A DNA stretch of 64,000 nt from Sulfurospirillum sp. (GTDB taxonomy: Bacteria; Campylobacterota; Campylobacteria; Campylobacterales; Arcobacteraceae). Below the pieces are notes generated by a model, which was given only the letters and a program-made list of their open reading frames with translations, did no database searches and was not told the origin of the DNA. The stretch lies in assembly GCA_030491005.1 (NCBI GenBank), contig JAKZMJ010000015.1:248001-312000 (forward strand). Reading direction: 5' to 3'. The position numbers and the translations under genes are program-made. Below, piece after piece: positions 1 through 10,548 of this stretch (position 1 is the stretch's first letter; each line of letters starts with the position of its first letter).

Positions 1-3000
1 TTAATTAAATCATCTCCATTACTTGAATAAATGGTATCATCGCCACCACCTGCATTAATAGTATTATTACTTTGTGATCCCGTAATTTTATCATCTAAAT
101 TTGTAGCAGTAATATTCTCAATACTTTTAAGAGTATCCACATCTCCAGTTGCAATTGTTTGTTCTGTTTGTATTCCTAAATTAACATTTATAAAACTAGT
201 AGTATATTTTGAATAATCAATAGTATCATTTCCATTAGCACCATCAATTATATTTGCAGTACTACCTTCTTGCATAACAAAACTATCATTAAAAGATGTT
301 CCTATTACATTTTCTATACTAACTAATGTATCTGTCTCAACTACTGCCGTTGCATCCTCTACACTTACTTTATTTGTACTAAAATCAACCTTAATATTAT
401 TTGTTCCAGTATTTAAATAAGAATAATCAACTGTATCATTTGAAGTACCACCATCTAGTGTATCATCTCCTAAGTTACCTATTAATGTATCACGACCTAT
501 ACCACCATATAACTTATCAGCTCCACTTCCTCCATATAACAAATCATCACCTGTTTGTCCATAAAGAGTATCACTTCCATTTCCTCCATATAAGCTATCT
601 CCTTTATCCAAACTAGCCTCAGTATCTCCAACATTATTTCCATAAATAACATCATCACCTGCTCCACCTTTTATAGTATCAGCTCCACCCATACCTTCAA
701 GAGTATTATCTACATCTTTATCTCCACTTAAAATATAATCATCATTTTTACTAGCTCTTATATTCTCAATATTAGAAATACTATCTATATAATTTGTATT
801 ATATTCAACTGTTTGGGTACCGTTATTATTCATATCAACATTAATTCCAACATTAGTACTTATATGTGAATAATCAATTGTATCACTTCCACTTCCACCA
901 TCTAAACTATTATTAGCAGATTTCCCAATTAACCAGTCATCTCCTGCTCCACCTATTAAGGTATTAATACTATTATTTCCTATTAAAGTGTCATTTCCTG
1001 ATCCACCCTCAGCATTCTCAATATTATTAATAATTAAATCGTTTGTCCCATCATTATTGGTATCTTGTTCTATATTATTCTTTGATAAATCAACATTTAT
1101 ACCACTTGTAGAGTAAGAAAAACTAACAAAATCCGTACCAGCTCCACCATCTATATAATCAATACCACTACTAGCTCCTCCACCTTTTAAGGTGTCATTT
1201 CCAGCGTTTCCTATTAAGGTATTAGCTCCACTATCACCTTCAAGTGTATCATCTCCAGATCCACCTATAATTCCTTCTATATCTTTAAAAGTATCACTTC
1301 CTTGAGTAGCACTAATAGAGTAAGTACCATCTTTGACATTTAAATCTAAATTCTGTGTAACATTAGAATAATCAACAGTATCAATTCCATCTCCACCATC
1401 TAAAGAATCATCTCCTGCTCCACCTTTTAAAGTGTCATTTCCAGTTCCACCTCTTAAAGTGTCATTTCCATCTCCACCATCTAAAGAATCATTTCCAGCT
1501 CCACCTTCTAAGATATCTGCTCCTGCTTTACCTTCTAAAGTATCATTTCCATTTAATCCAGAAAAAGAATTATCAGCATTATCACCTCTTATGATATCAT
1601 CATGTGTTGTTCCTACAATATTCTCTATATTTTTTATATTATGGTCATCTAGTCTTCCACCAACACTTACAGATACATAATTATCATTATTCAAATCAAC
1701 ACTAATAGCTGATGTTAAGGAAGAATAATCTATTCTATCACTTCCAAGTCCACCATCTATTTTATCATCTTGTGATTCATTAATAGCACTAGAAAAAGTA
1801 AAAAGATCATTTCCACTTCCACCATTTAAAGTGTCATTTCCAGCTCCACCATTTAAAGTGTCATTATTGGCTCCACCATTTAAAACATCATTACCAAGTC
1901 CTCCACTTAAAGTGTCATCCCCTGCATTTCCATTTAAAATATTATTATGAGTATCTCCTGTAATAATATCTTTTGCACTTGAACCTATAATATTCTCAAT
2001 ATTTTTTAAGCTATCAACTTCACTTAAACCTATACTTGCATTAGCAGCTCCATTTACTAATGTAACATTAAGTGATTCATTTCTATTTGAATAATCAACA
2101 CTATCACCTATTAAATCATTTGCTCCACCATCTAATACATCATTTCCAGTTCCACCTCTTAAAGTATCATCTCCTGCTTCACCTTTTAAAGTATCATTTC
2201 CAGCATTTCCAACTAATAAATCATTTCCAGCTCCACCATTAAACACATCTACAAGATTATTACCTTCAAAAGTATCATTATAATCAGAACCTTGAATTTC
2301 TTCAATAGAATTTAATTCATCATTTCCATTTGTAGCACTTGAAACTACATAAGAAGTAGTATTAATAGTAGAACTTACTACAATCTTCTCATCTGAGCTA
2401 GAGTAATCCACAATATCTTTACCAGCTCCACCATTAATTAAATCATCTCCATTACTTGAATAAATGGTATCATCGCCACCACCTGCATTAATAGTATTAT
2501 TACTTTGTGATCCCGTAATTTTATCATCTAAATTTGTAGCAGTAATATTCTCAATACTTTTAAGAGTATCCACATCTCCAGTTGCAATTGTTTGTTCTGT
2601 TTGTATTCCTAAATTAACATTTATAAAACTAGTAGTATATTTTGAATAATCAATAGTATCATTTCCATTAGCACCATCAATTATATTTGCAGTACTACCT
2701 TCTTGCATAACAAAACTATCATTAAAAGATGTTCCTATTACATTTTCTATACTAACTAATGTATCTGTCTCAACTACTGCCGTTGCATCCTCTACACTTA
2801 CTTTATTTGTACTAAAATCAACCTTAATATTATTTGTTCCAGTATTTAAATAAGAATAATCAACTGTATCATTTGAAGTACCACCATCTAGTGTATCATC
2901 TCCTAAGTTACCTATTAATGTATCACGACCTATACCACCATATAACTTATCAGCTCCACTTCCTCCATATAACAAATCATCACCTGTTTGTCCATAAAGA

Positions 3001-4055
3001 GTATCACTTCCATTTCCTCCATATAAGCTATCTCCTTTATCCAAACTAGCCTCAGTATCTCCAACATTATTTCCATAAATAACATCATCACCTGCTCCAC
3101 CTTTTATAGTATCAGCTCCACCCATACCTTCAAGAGTATTATCTACATCTTTATCTCCACTTAAAATATAATCATCATTTTTACTAGCTCTTATATTCTC
3201 AATATTAGAAATACTATCTATATAATTTGTATTATATTCAACTGTTTGGGTACCGTTATTATTCATATCAACATTAATTCCAACATTAGTACTTATATGT
3301 GAATAATCAATTGTATCACTTCCACTTCCACCATCTAAACTATTATTAGCAGATTTCCCAATTAACCAGTCATCTCCTGCTCCACCTATTAAGGTATTAA
3401 TACTATTATTTCCTATTAAAGTGTCATTTCCTGATCCACCCTCAGCATTCTCAATATTATTAATAATTAAATCGTTTGTCCCATCATTATTGGTATCTTG
3501 TTCTATATTATTCTTTGATAAATCAACATTTATACCACTTGTAGAGTAAGAAAAACTAACAAAATCCGTACCAGCTCCACCATCTATATAATCAATACCA
3601 CTACTAGCTCCTCCACCTTTTAAGGTGTCATTTCCAGCGTTTCCTATTAAGGTATTAGCTCCACTATCACCTTCAAGTGTATCATCTCCAGATCCACCTA
3701 TAATTCCTTCTATATCTTTAAAAGTATCACTTCCTTGAGTAGCACTAATAGAGTAAGTACCATCTTTGACATTTAAATCTAAATTCTGTGTAACATTAGA
3801 ATAATCAACAGTATCAATTCCATCTCCACCATCTAAAGAATCATCTCCTGCTCCACCTTTTAAAGTGTCATTTCCAGTTCCACCTCTTAAAGTGTCATTT
3901 CCATCTCCACCATCTAAAGAATCATTTCCAGCTCCACCTTCTAAGATATCTGCTCCTGCTTTACCTTCTAAAGTATCATTTCCATTTAATCCAGAAAAAG
4001 AATTATCAGCATTATCACCTCTTATGATATCATCATGTGTTGTTCCTACAATATT
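1..4055 (-). repeat. Perfect in-frame tandem duplication inside the RTX gene, period 2433 bp
   Basis: Bases 1-1622 recur at 2434-4055 with an offset of 2433 bp (811 codons). The copies first differ at 1623 versus 4056. The left copy continues off the window, so the full duplicated length and the number of copies are unknown. As far as I compared them the copies are identical, including synonymous sites, which points to a very recent duplication or ongoing homogenisation. An assembly effect at a long repeat is also possible. The period is divisible by three, so the reading frame is kept. Confidence 0.95.
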
Positions 4056-7000
4056 TTCTATATTTATCAAAGTATCCAATCCAATTATAGAAGTATTACT
4101 TATACCCTTAGCAATGTTGTTGCTCAAATCAACATTAACTCCTATACTATTAGATGTTATAGCATTAACATATGAATAATCAGCAGTATCAATTCCAGCT
4201 CCACCATCCATTCTGTCATTACCCTCTCCACCACTTAAAGTGTCATTTCCAGCTCCTGCATTTAAAGAATCATTACCAAGACCACCACTTAAAGTATCAT
4301 CTCCTGCATTTGATATAAATGTATTATTTGACTTATCTCCAATTAATGTATCATCGCCACTTCCTGAAGTAATGTTTTCAATATTTTTTAGATAATCTGT
4401 TTGTACAGTATCTTTTTTTACTCTTATTTCTGTGTCATTTTTTAAAGATACACTGATGTCTTTAGTTTCATCCACATAAACTACCGTATCTCTATTTGCT
4501 CCACCATCATATTTATTATTATCATCATTTTTATTTGATACAAAAATATCATTTCCTCTTCCACCGTGTATAGTATCATCGCCTAATCCACCATTTAATG
4601 TATCATTTCCATCTCCACCATATATAGTATCATTTCCATCTCCACCATATATATGGTCTTCGCCTGCATTACCACTTAAAGTATCATCTCCACCCATACC
4701 ATATATAGTATCATTACCAGCATTACCTTCTAAAATATTTTTATCATTATTTCCTTTTAATAAATCATTTCCTTTTGAACCAATGATTTTTTCTATATTT
4801 TTAATTGAATCTGTAGAACTACCCATATCATCTATTTTATCAACTTTATTTAGACTCATATCAGCACTAATAGAATGTATATCTGTACTTGAATAATCAA
4901 CTGTATCTATAAAAGTGTTTTCAGTTAATACTCCTCCTGTAACACTACGAATAGTCTTGCTTGTTTGAAATAATAATTCATTACCATTTCTAATTAATGT
5001 TCCAAATTCACCATTAGTATTTTGAGTATTAAATTGATTTACAATATCATTTAACAGCAAAATTTGATCAGAGTTAGAAGCACTTAAATTTAATGTTCCT
5101 ATTATTAAAGTAAGAACTGTTGCATTAGTATTTAAAAGAATTTGATAAGATGATCCATTTCCACCATTTAATAAATCATTATTTTTTGTTCCAATTAATA
5201 CATCACTTCCATATCCACCATTTAAAGTATTTTTAGAATCATTTCCTTTTAAAGTATCATTACCAAATCCACCATTGATATTTTCAATATTACTTATAAG
5301 TAAATTTCCATCTCCACTATCTTGTAGATTTGTATTTTTTGATAAATCAACATTTATATTTTTTGATGTATATTCAAAACTTAATGTATCAATACCATCT
5401 CCACCATCAAGTCTATCATCTCCACCCATACCATAAATAGTATCATCACCTGCATTTCCTACAATATTATTAGCAAAACTAGTCCCTTTTAAAGTATCAT
5501 CATTAGATCCTCCAATAACACCTTCTATTGACTCAAAACTATCAATACCTTGCCCAATTGCTACTTCAGTACTAGCTAATGACCCTAAATCAATATTTAA
5601 TTTTTCAGTAACATCAGAATAATCAACAGTATCTAATCCATCTCCACCTTTGAAAATATCATCTCCTGCACCACCTTTTAAAGTATCATCACCATCTTTC
5701 CCATCTAATATATTATCTTCTTTATTTCCATAAAGTATATCATCATATTTTGTACCAATAATATTTTCAATATTTTTTATATTATCAGCATGGTTATTAT
5801 TTAAATTTACACCTGTATTTCTTAATAAATCTACTCTAACACCTCTATTATTTAAAAGATTGCTATTTACATATGAATAATCAATAGTATCATTTCCAGC
5901 TCCACCATCTAAGATATCATTTCCATTTCCACCAGATAAAGTGTCATTACCTTTACCTCCTAAAATAATATTATTTTGTGAATTTCCAATAATTGTATCA
6001 TTAACTTGTGAGCCAATAATATTTTCTATTGCAAAAATAGTATCTTTATTTATTCCATTTTCTTTTAAAATTGAGCTTTGATTATCTTCTAATGTTATAT
6101 CTATACTATTAGTTCTTTTAGAATAATCAATAGTATCACTTCCATCTCCACCATTAAATGTATCATTACCATCACTTGCAAAGAAGGTATCATTACCCAA
6201 ATTACCTTTTAAAATATTATTTTTATTATTACCACCTAATTCATCATTATAATTAGAACCTGTAATATTTTCAATATTTTTAATAGTATCAATGTCCATA
6301 CCAATACTAGCTTGTGATTCTTTATCATTATCTAATAAGATTAATTTTACTGCTTGTGAGCTACTATAATCAACGGTATCATTTCCAGTTCCACCATCTA
6401 AGATATCATTACCAACTCCACTAATTAATGTATCATTTCCAGCTCCACCATCTAAAATATCATTTCCTTCTTTGCCATAAAGTAAATCATTTCCTTGTAA
6501 ACCATAAATTTTATTATCTTGAGAATTTCCTTTTAAAGTATCATGACTTAAACCACCTTCTAGGTTTTCTATATTTTTTACTAATACTTTTCCTATTCCA
6601 GAGTCTTGAACACTAGTTATATTTAAATCAATATTAATACCATTATTGACATCTTTAAAACTTAAAGTATCTATTCCCGATCCACCATCTATATAGTCAT
6701 TTTTACTAGTAGTTGACCCTCCTGATAATATAGTATCATCTCCAGCTCCACCTAAAATTGAATTTGCAAATAAATTACCAATTAAAGTATCAGCAGAATT
6801 ACTTCCTATAATATTTTCAATATTTAAAATAGTATCAAGACCTGCATTTATTGTATCTTGTTGATTTGTTTTGGCCAAAGAAACATTAACTCCACCACCT
6901 GTTATATTTTCATAACTTATAGTATCGTTTCCAGTACTTCCATCAATAATATCATCGCCTAATCCACCACTTAATGTATCATTTCCAGCATCACCATTTA

Positions 7001-9302
7001 AAGTGTCATTTCCATTAAGACCATAAATAGTATCATCACCTTTATTTCCAGATAATACATTATTATTATTGTCTCCTGTAATTTCATCATTAAACTTTGT
7101 TCCAATTACATTTTCGATATTAAAAATATCATCAATGCCATCTCCACCTCTTGCTTCATTTTCACTTAAATTTATAACTTCTCTTGATAAAGTATTTGAA
7201 AAATCAACAGTATCAATTCCAGCTCCACCATCAAGTGTATCATTACCTCCATTACCAACTAAAGTATCATTTCCATCTTTTGCGTTTATAATATTTACTA
7301 AATTATTACCATGTAAAATATCATCATATTTAGAACCTGTAATATTTTCTATATTCCACAATTCATCACTTGAATTTTCTTTTGTTGTAATTCCTTTTCC
7401 AGCAATTAACTCATCTTCTTCTAGTAAAACTTTTACACCTTTTGAATTAGTGCTTATATACTTTTCATAACTAACAGTATCTTTACCACTACCACCTTTT
7501 AATAAATTAGAACCTTCTTCACCTTCTAAAGTATCATTACCTTTTCCACCATCTAAAGTATCATTACCTTTTCCAGCTGATAAAGTATCGTGTCCACCTT
7601 CACCTCTTAATATATTAACCTCATCATCACCTATTAAAATATCATTACTTTGACTACCTGTAATATTCTCAATATTTGATATAGCATCTGTTCCATCACC
7701 TGTGACTATTCCTGTTTTTAAATTAGCAGTAACACCAACTTTATTACTATTAATAATAGAAGAGAAATCTAAGGTATCATTTCCTTTTCCACCATCAACT
7801 TTATCATCGCCTAAACCAGAAGAAATAATATCATTTCCACTATTTCCATAAATCGTATCATTTGCTGTACCGGTGGTTATCGTATCATTTACTATTCCAC
7901 CATTAACTATATTTTTTAATGTTTTAGAACCTTTAATAATAGTATCATTAATATTAGAAGAAATCACAAATCCATTTGTAAACTCTTCTCCCTCAGCATT
8001 TACATAAGGTTTAAAAAGATATTCACTAGGACTATTTATATCTTCAATACGTCTTACATTTACACCATAAGTTTTTGTGGTTGTAATAGTTGTCTCAACA
8101 GGTGCTTCAAAATCACTTCTATCGATTTTTGGTACATTCATAATATTAAAAGCAGCTTGTGTAGAAATATCTAATTCAAAATTTTCTTTTTGAATATTTC
8201 CATTAATAGAAAAAGGTATTTTAAAAGAAAATATAATATTAATATTACCTGCATCATTGGTTGTAAAGCCATCAATTTCTTTAGTATTTGGGTCATCTTT
8301 TTTAATTATCCATGAGTCTCCACTTTTTGTGGCAAAAGCTACATTAAAACCATCTGGTAAATTTTTTGAATTTATTTTAATTTCATCAACTGCAAAACCA
8401 ACTGGTTGATTTGTGTTAATTTGTATCATTCTTGAATTAACATTTTCTCCAAAATACTTACTATTATCTGCATTTATTTCTATATGATTGTATTGTACAT
8501 TAGTTATATTTTCATAATTTAATACTTCTGCATTAGTTTGTTTAATTATATTTGATCTTGAAGCACTTGTATTTGTTTTTGGATATATATTATCATATGA
8601 AGTTCCACCACCACCATAAATAGTTAATACAGACCCGTCTTGTGTTTCTTCTATATTTACATGCTGTATATCTATATCAAAACTAATTTTAGGTTTAATT
8701 CCCTCAACTTTTGATTCTTCTTCACTAGAAGATTGCTTAGCTGCAGTAGCATCATCCGTGCTAGTAAATACATTTTCCTCAATTTCTTCATCTTTAAGAG
8801 CAATAAGAGCCTCTTCTTCTTTGGCTATATCTTCTGCAACTTCTGCTTCAACTTCAACTTCTTGAATAATAACTTGAGGTTTTTTAGGCTCACCTTTTTG
8901 GCTACTATTACTTTGCTCATCTTTTTTGGCTGTATTATCTGGAATATTAACATTTTCATTTGTAACTAAAGAATGAATAGGTAAGGCATTTATATTATCA
9001 ATTTCAGAAAGAATATCATCTAAGGTAAAGTTTTTTCCACCACTTAATTTGAAAAATGGAGGGTTTTCACCATATCCCATTAAAGCCATAGAAACAAAAG
9101 TGTAAGTTCCATGACCAGGAATATCAATAACAATATCTCCACCAATTAATTTATAGTTCAAGGCAGTAAAATCAACATCTGGTATATTAAAGTCTATTTC
9201 ATCACCAGGTCTTACAAAAACTGCAATATTTTCTCCAGCTTTTGGCTTAGAACTTATTTTTAACTTTTTATTTTGATATTTTACATAATCTTTATTTGCC
9301 AT
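1..9302 (-). CDS. Giant RTX / calcium-binding-repeat surface adhesin, C-terminus beyond window
   Basis: Open minus-strand frame from an ATG at 9302 to the left edge, 3100 complete codons with no stop in the places I translated. The N-terminus (about residues 1-100) is a small beta-rich domain with the stretch VRPGDEIDF, resembling the N-terminal retention-type domains of LapA/BapA-like adhesins. An acidic Glu/Lys-rich linker follows (about 110-215), then probable beta domains to about residue 450. After that come many modules containing GGxGNDTL nonapeptides, each joined to IENIxGSxxND and DYS segments. Such nonapeptides bind calcium in type I-secreted proteins, so secretion through a type I system is the likely route (inference; no transporter genes here). 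Residues of the repeats at 1-1622 and 2434-4055 are identical. The gene lies 214 bp downstream of queA with its own promoter. Role is probably attachment or biofilm; ligand unknown. Confidence 0.9.
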   Translation of the reverse strand, partial: MANKDYVKYQNKKLKISSKPKAGENIAVFVRPGDEIDFNIPDVDFTALNYKLIGGDIVIDIPGHGTYTFVSMALMGYGENPPFFKLSGGKNFTLDDILSEIDNINALPIHSLVTNENVNIPDNTAKKDEQSNSSQKGEPKKPQVIIQEVEVEAEVAEDIAKEEEALIALKDEEIEENVFTSTDDATAAKQSSSEEESKVEGIKPKISFDIDIQHVNIEETQDGSVLTIYGGGGTSYDNIYPKTNTSASRSNIIKQTNAEVLNYENITNVQYNHIEINADNSKYFGENVNSRMIQINTNQPVGFAVDEIKINSKNLPDGFNVAFATKSGDSWIIKKDDPNTKEIDGFTTNDAGNINIIFSFKIPFSINGNIQKENFELDISTQAAFNIMNVPKIDRSDFEAPVETTITTTKTYGVNVRRIEDINSPSEYLFKPYVNAEGEEFTNGFVISSNINDTIIKGSKTLKNIVNGGIVNDTITTGTANDTIYGNSGNDIISSGLGDDKVDGGKGNDTLDFSSIINSNKVGVTANLKTGIVTGDGTDAISNIENITGSQSNDILIGDDEVNILRGEGGHDTLSAGKGNDTLDGGKGNDTLEGEEGSNLLKGGSGKDTVSYEKYISTNSKGVKVLLEEDELIAGKGITTKENSSDELWNIENITGSKYDDILHGNNLVNIINAKDGNDTLVGNGGNDTLDGGAGIDTVDFSNTLSREVINLSENEARGGDGIDDIFNIENVIGTKFNDEITGDNNNNVLSGNKGDDTIYGLNGNDTLNGDAGNDTLSGGLGDDIIDGSTGNDTISYENITGGGVNVSLAKTNQQDTINAGLDTILNIENIIGSNSADTLIGNLFANSILGGAGDDTILSGGSTTSKNDYIDGGSGIDTLSFKDVNNGINIDLNITSVQDSGIGKVLVKNIENLEGGLSHDTLKGNSQDNKIYGLQGNDLLYGKEGNDILDGGAGNDTLISGVGNDILDGGTGNDTVDYSSSQAVKLILLDNDKESQASIGMDIDTIKNIENITGSNYNDELGGNNKNNILKGNLGNDTFFASDGNDTFNGGDGSDTIDYSKRTNSIDITLEDNQSSILKENGINKDTIFAIENIIGSQVNDTIIGNSQNNIILGGKGNDTLSGGNGNDILDGGAGNDTIDYSYVNSNLLNNRGVRVDLLRNTGVNLNNNHADNIKNIENIIGTKYDDILYGNKEDNILDGKDGDDTLKGGAGDDIFKGGDGLDTVDYSDVTEKLNIDLGSLASTEVAIGQGIDSFESIEGVIGGSNDDTLKGTSFANNIVGNAGDDTIYGMGGDDRLDGGDGIDTLSFEYTSKNINVDLSKNTNLQDSGDGNLLISNIENINGGFGNDTLKGNDSKNTLNGGYGSDVLIGTKNNDLLNGGNGSSYQILLNTNATVLTLIIGTLNLSASNSDQILLLNDIVNQFNTQNTNGEFGTLIRNGNELLFQTSKTIRSVTGGVLTENTFIDTVDYSSTDIHSISADMSLNKVDKIDDMGSSTDSIKNIEKIIGSKGNDLLKGNNDKNILEGNAGNDTIYGMGGDDTLSGNAGEDHIYGGDGNDTIYGGDGNDTLNGGLGDDTIHGGRGNDIFVSNKNDDNNKYDGGANRDTVVYVDETKDISVSLKNDTEIRVKKDTVQTDYLKNIENITSGSGDDTLIGDKSNNTFISNAGDDTLSGGLGNDSLNAGAGNDTLSGGEGNDRMDGGAGIDTADYSYVNAITSNSIGVNVDLSNNIAKGISNTSIIGLDTLINIENIVGTTHDDIIRGDNADNSFSGLNGNDTLEGKAGADILEGGAGNDSLDGGDGNDTLRGGTGNDTLKGGAGDDSLDGGDGIDTVDYSNVTQNLDLNVKDGTYSISATQGSDTFKDIEGIIGGSGDDTLEGDSGANTLIGNAGNDTLKGGGASSGIDYIDGGAGTDFVSFSYSTSGINVDLSKNNIEQDTNNDGTNDLIINNIENAEGGSGNDTLIGNNSINTLIGGAGDDWLIGKSANNSLDGGSGSDTIDYSHISTNVGINVDMNNNGTQTVEYNTNYIDSISNIENIRASKNDDYILSGDKDVDNTLEGMGGADTIKGGAGDDVIYGNNVGDTEASLDKGDSLYGGNGSDTLYGQTGDDLLYGGSGADKLYGGIGRDTLIGNLGDDTLDGGTSNDTVDYSYLNTGTNNIKVDFSTNKVSVEDATAVVETDTLVSIENVIGTSFNDSFVMQEGSTANIIDGANGNDTIDYSKYTTSFINVNLGIQTEQTIATGDVDTLKSIENITATNLDDKITGSQSNNTINAGGGDDTIYSSNGDDLINGGAGKDIVDYSSSDEKIVVSSTINTTSYVVSSATNGNDELNSIEEIQGSDYNDTFEGNNLVDVFNGGAGNDLLVGNAGNDTLKGEAGDDTLRGGTGNDVLDGGANDLIGDSVDYSNRNESLNVTLVNGAANASIGLSEVDSLKNIENIIGSSAKDIITGDTHNNILNGNAGDDTLSGGLGNDVLNGGANNDTLNGGAGNDTLNGGSGNDLFTFSSAINESQDDKIDGGLGSDRIDYSSLTSAISVDLNNDNYVSVSVGGRLDDHNIKNIENIVGTTHDDIIRGDNADNSFSGLNGNDTLEGKAGADILEGGAGNDSLDGGDGNDTLRGGTGNDTLKGGAGDDSLDGGDGIDTVDYSNVTQNLDLNVKDGTYSISATQGSDTFKDIEGIIGGSGDDTLEGDSGANTLIGNAGNDTLKGGGASSGIDYIDGGAGTDFVSFSYSTSGINVDLSKNNIEQDTNNDGTNDLIINNIENAEGGSGNDTLIGNNSINTLIGGAGDDWLIGKSANNSLDGGSGSDTIDYSHISTNVGINVDMNNNGTQTVEYNTNYIDSISNIENIRASKNDDYILSGDKDVDNTLEGMGGADTIKGGAGDDVIYGNNVGDTEASLDKGDSLYGGNGSDTLYGQTGDDLLYGGSGADKLYGGIGRDTLIGNLGDDTLDGGTSNDTVDYSYLNTGTNNIKVDFSTNKVSVEDATAVVETDTLVSIENVIGTSFNDSFVMQEGSTANIIDGANGNDTIDYSKYTTSFINVNLGIQTEQTIATGDVDTLKSIENITATNLDDKITGSQSNNTINAGGGDDTIYSSNGDDLI

Positions 9303-9338
9303 AACTATACCTTTATTTTTGTAGAGTAAAATTCTATT

Positions 9339-9344
9339 ATTATA
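9339..9344 (-). promoter_or_regulatory. Likely -10 box of the RTX adhesin gene
   Basis: On the minus strand a TATAAT hexamer lies about 37 bp before the ATG at 9302, in the extended context GATATAATAATAG. There is no clear -35 box, which is usual for sigma-70 promoters of Campylobacterota; AT-rich tracts lie upstream instead. A weak AAAGGT ribosome site precedes the ATG. Confidence 0.55.
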
Positions 9345-9473
9345 TCATAAAAATTATTTAAAAAAAAATATGTAAGTTAGGATTAAGGAGTAAAGGCACT
9401 ATTCCAGTATACTGCGAATAAAAAAAGAATCGTTATTTCAATATTTAGAACAATGATATAATCGCACTAAAGC

Positions 9474-9495
9474 ATTAATTTATTTATAAATTAAT
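9474..9495. terminator. AT-only palindrome after queA
   Basis: A perfect 10-bp inverted repeat (ATTAATTTAT, 2-nt loop, ATAAATTAAT) lies just beyond the queA stop codon. It contains no G or C, so it would be a weak hairpin. It may be the end of the tatB-tatC-queA transcript, but this is only a suggestion. Confidence 0.3.
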
Positions 9496-9516
9496 AAAAA
9501 CAAAATAAATCAAACT

Positions 9517-10548
9517 TTATAGTATCAACATACCATCACCATAAGAAAAAAATCTGTATTCCTCACTTACAGCTAGTTCATATATCTCAAGTGTTTTTTT
9601 TAAACCAATGAACGAAGCAATAAGCATAATAAGTGTTGATTTAGGCAAGTGAAAGTTTGTTAGTAAATAATCTACTTTTATAGGTTTATTTGCTGTATTT
9701 AAGAATAAATCACACTCACCTTGAATTTTATTTGTTCGTGCATAATATTCAATAGTTCTAGTAACCGTCGTACCAACTGCTAAGATTTTATCTGCTGTAT
9801 CAATGGCTTTTTTTGTCTTTATACCTATTTCAAAATATTCACTATGAATATCATGTTCTAAGATATCATTTACAACAACAGGTTTAAAAGTTCCAGCCCC
9901 TACATGAAGTGTTAAAAAATTTACTTTATGAGTGTCTTTTAAATTTTGTAATAATTCTTTCGTAAAATGTAATGATGCAGTTGGAGCTGCAACTGCTCCA
10001 AAGTTCTTAGCAAATAATGTTTGATAATTTCTTTCATCTTCTTTATTGTCTTCTCTATTCATATAATGAGGTAAAGGAATATGACCTATTTTATTTAATA
10101 TTATAATTAAAGATGAAAAATCTAATTTATTTTCATTTTGAAAAAACTCAACTATTCTTGAACCATCTTCTTTAAGTTTTATTATTTTAGCTTTTAAATT
10201 ATCTTCAAAGTATATTAAACTATTTATATTTACTTTACCTTTTATCATGACTAAGAATTGATTCATAAATAAGGCTTTATTAAAAAATAATTCAACTTTT
10301 CCACCTGTATCTTTATGCCCAAAAATTCTAGCTTTTATAACTTTAGTGTCATTTAAAAAAACAGATAGATTATGTGGTAAAAAATCAAGTAAGTTTTTAT
10401 AAGTAGTGTGAGTAATACTATTCGTACTTCTATTATAAACAAGAAGTTTAGCATCGTGAGCTGGAAATACAGCTTGGGAGGCTATAAGTTCTTTTGGTAA
10501 AACATAATCATAACTTTGTGTTTTAAGAGAATCTATTTTATTCTTCAT
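9517..10548 (-). CDS. queA: S-adenosylmethionine:tRNA ribosyltransferase-isomerase QueA
   Basis: 343 residues, the usual length for QueA, which transfers and rearranges the ribose of SAM onto 7-aminomethyl-7-deazaguanine in tRNA to give epoxyqueuosine. Family blocks are easy to see: YDYVLPKELIA at the N-terminus, the LHVGAGTFKPV block near the middle, VGTTVTRTIE, and the C-terminal TNFHLPKSTLIMLIASF. The start codon lies inside the end of tatC (11-bp overlap), so translation is probably coupled. It is the last gene of a tatB-tatC-queA run on the minus strand. Confidence 0.95.
   Translation of the reverse strand: MKNKIDSLKTQSYDYVLPKELIASQAVFPAHDAKLLVYNRSTNSITHTTYKNLLDFLPHNLSVFLNDTKVIKARIFGHKDTGGKVELFFNKALFMNQFLVMIKGKVNINSLIYFEDNLKAKIIKLKEDGSRIVEFFQNENKLDFSSLIIILNKIGHIPLPHYMNREDNKEDERNYQTLFAKNFGAVAAPTASLHFTKELLQNLKDTHKVNFLTLHVGAGTFKPVVVNDILEHDIHSEYFEIGIKTKKAIDTADKILAVGTTVTRTIEYYARTNKIQGECDLFLNTANKPIKVDYLLTNFHLPKSTLIMLIASFIGLKKTLEIYELAVSEEYRFFSYGDGMLIL

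Noticed and set aside
31..4179. Open plus-strand frames at 31-216, 401-616, 1432-1680, 2464-2649, 2834-3049 and 3865-4179.
   Set aside because: They are antisense to the RTX gene, repeat with its 2433-bp period, and have the low-complexity Ser/Pro/Tyr/His composition expected from reversed GGxGND codons.
1..9302. CRISPR-like or minisatellite reading of the many short repeats such as TCATTTCCAGCTCCACC.
   Set aside because: Spacing is irregular, the units vary and translate into RTX nonapeptides in one long frame.
9451..9466. A plus-strand TATAAT at about 9457.
   Set aside because: No plus-strand gene or RNA follows; it points into the 3' end of queA. Probably chance in AT-rich DNA.
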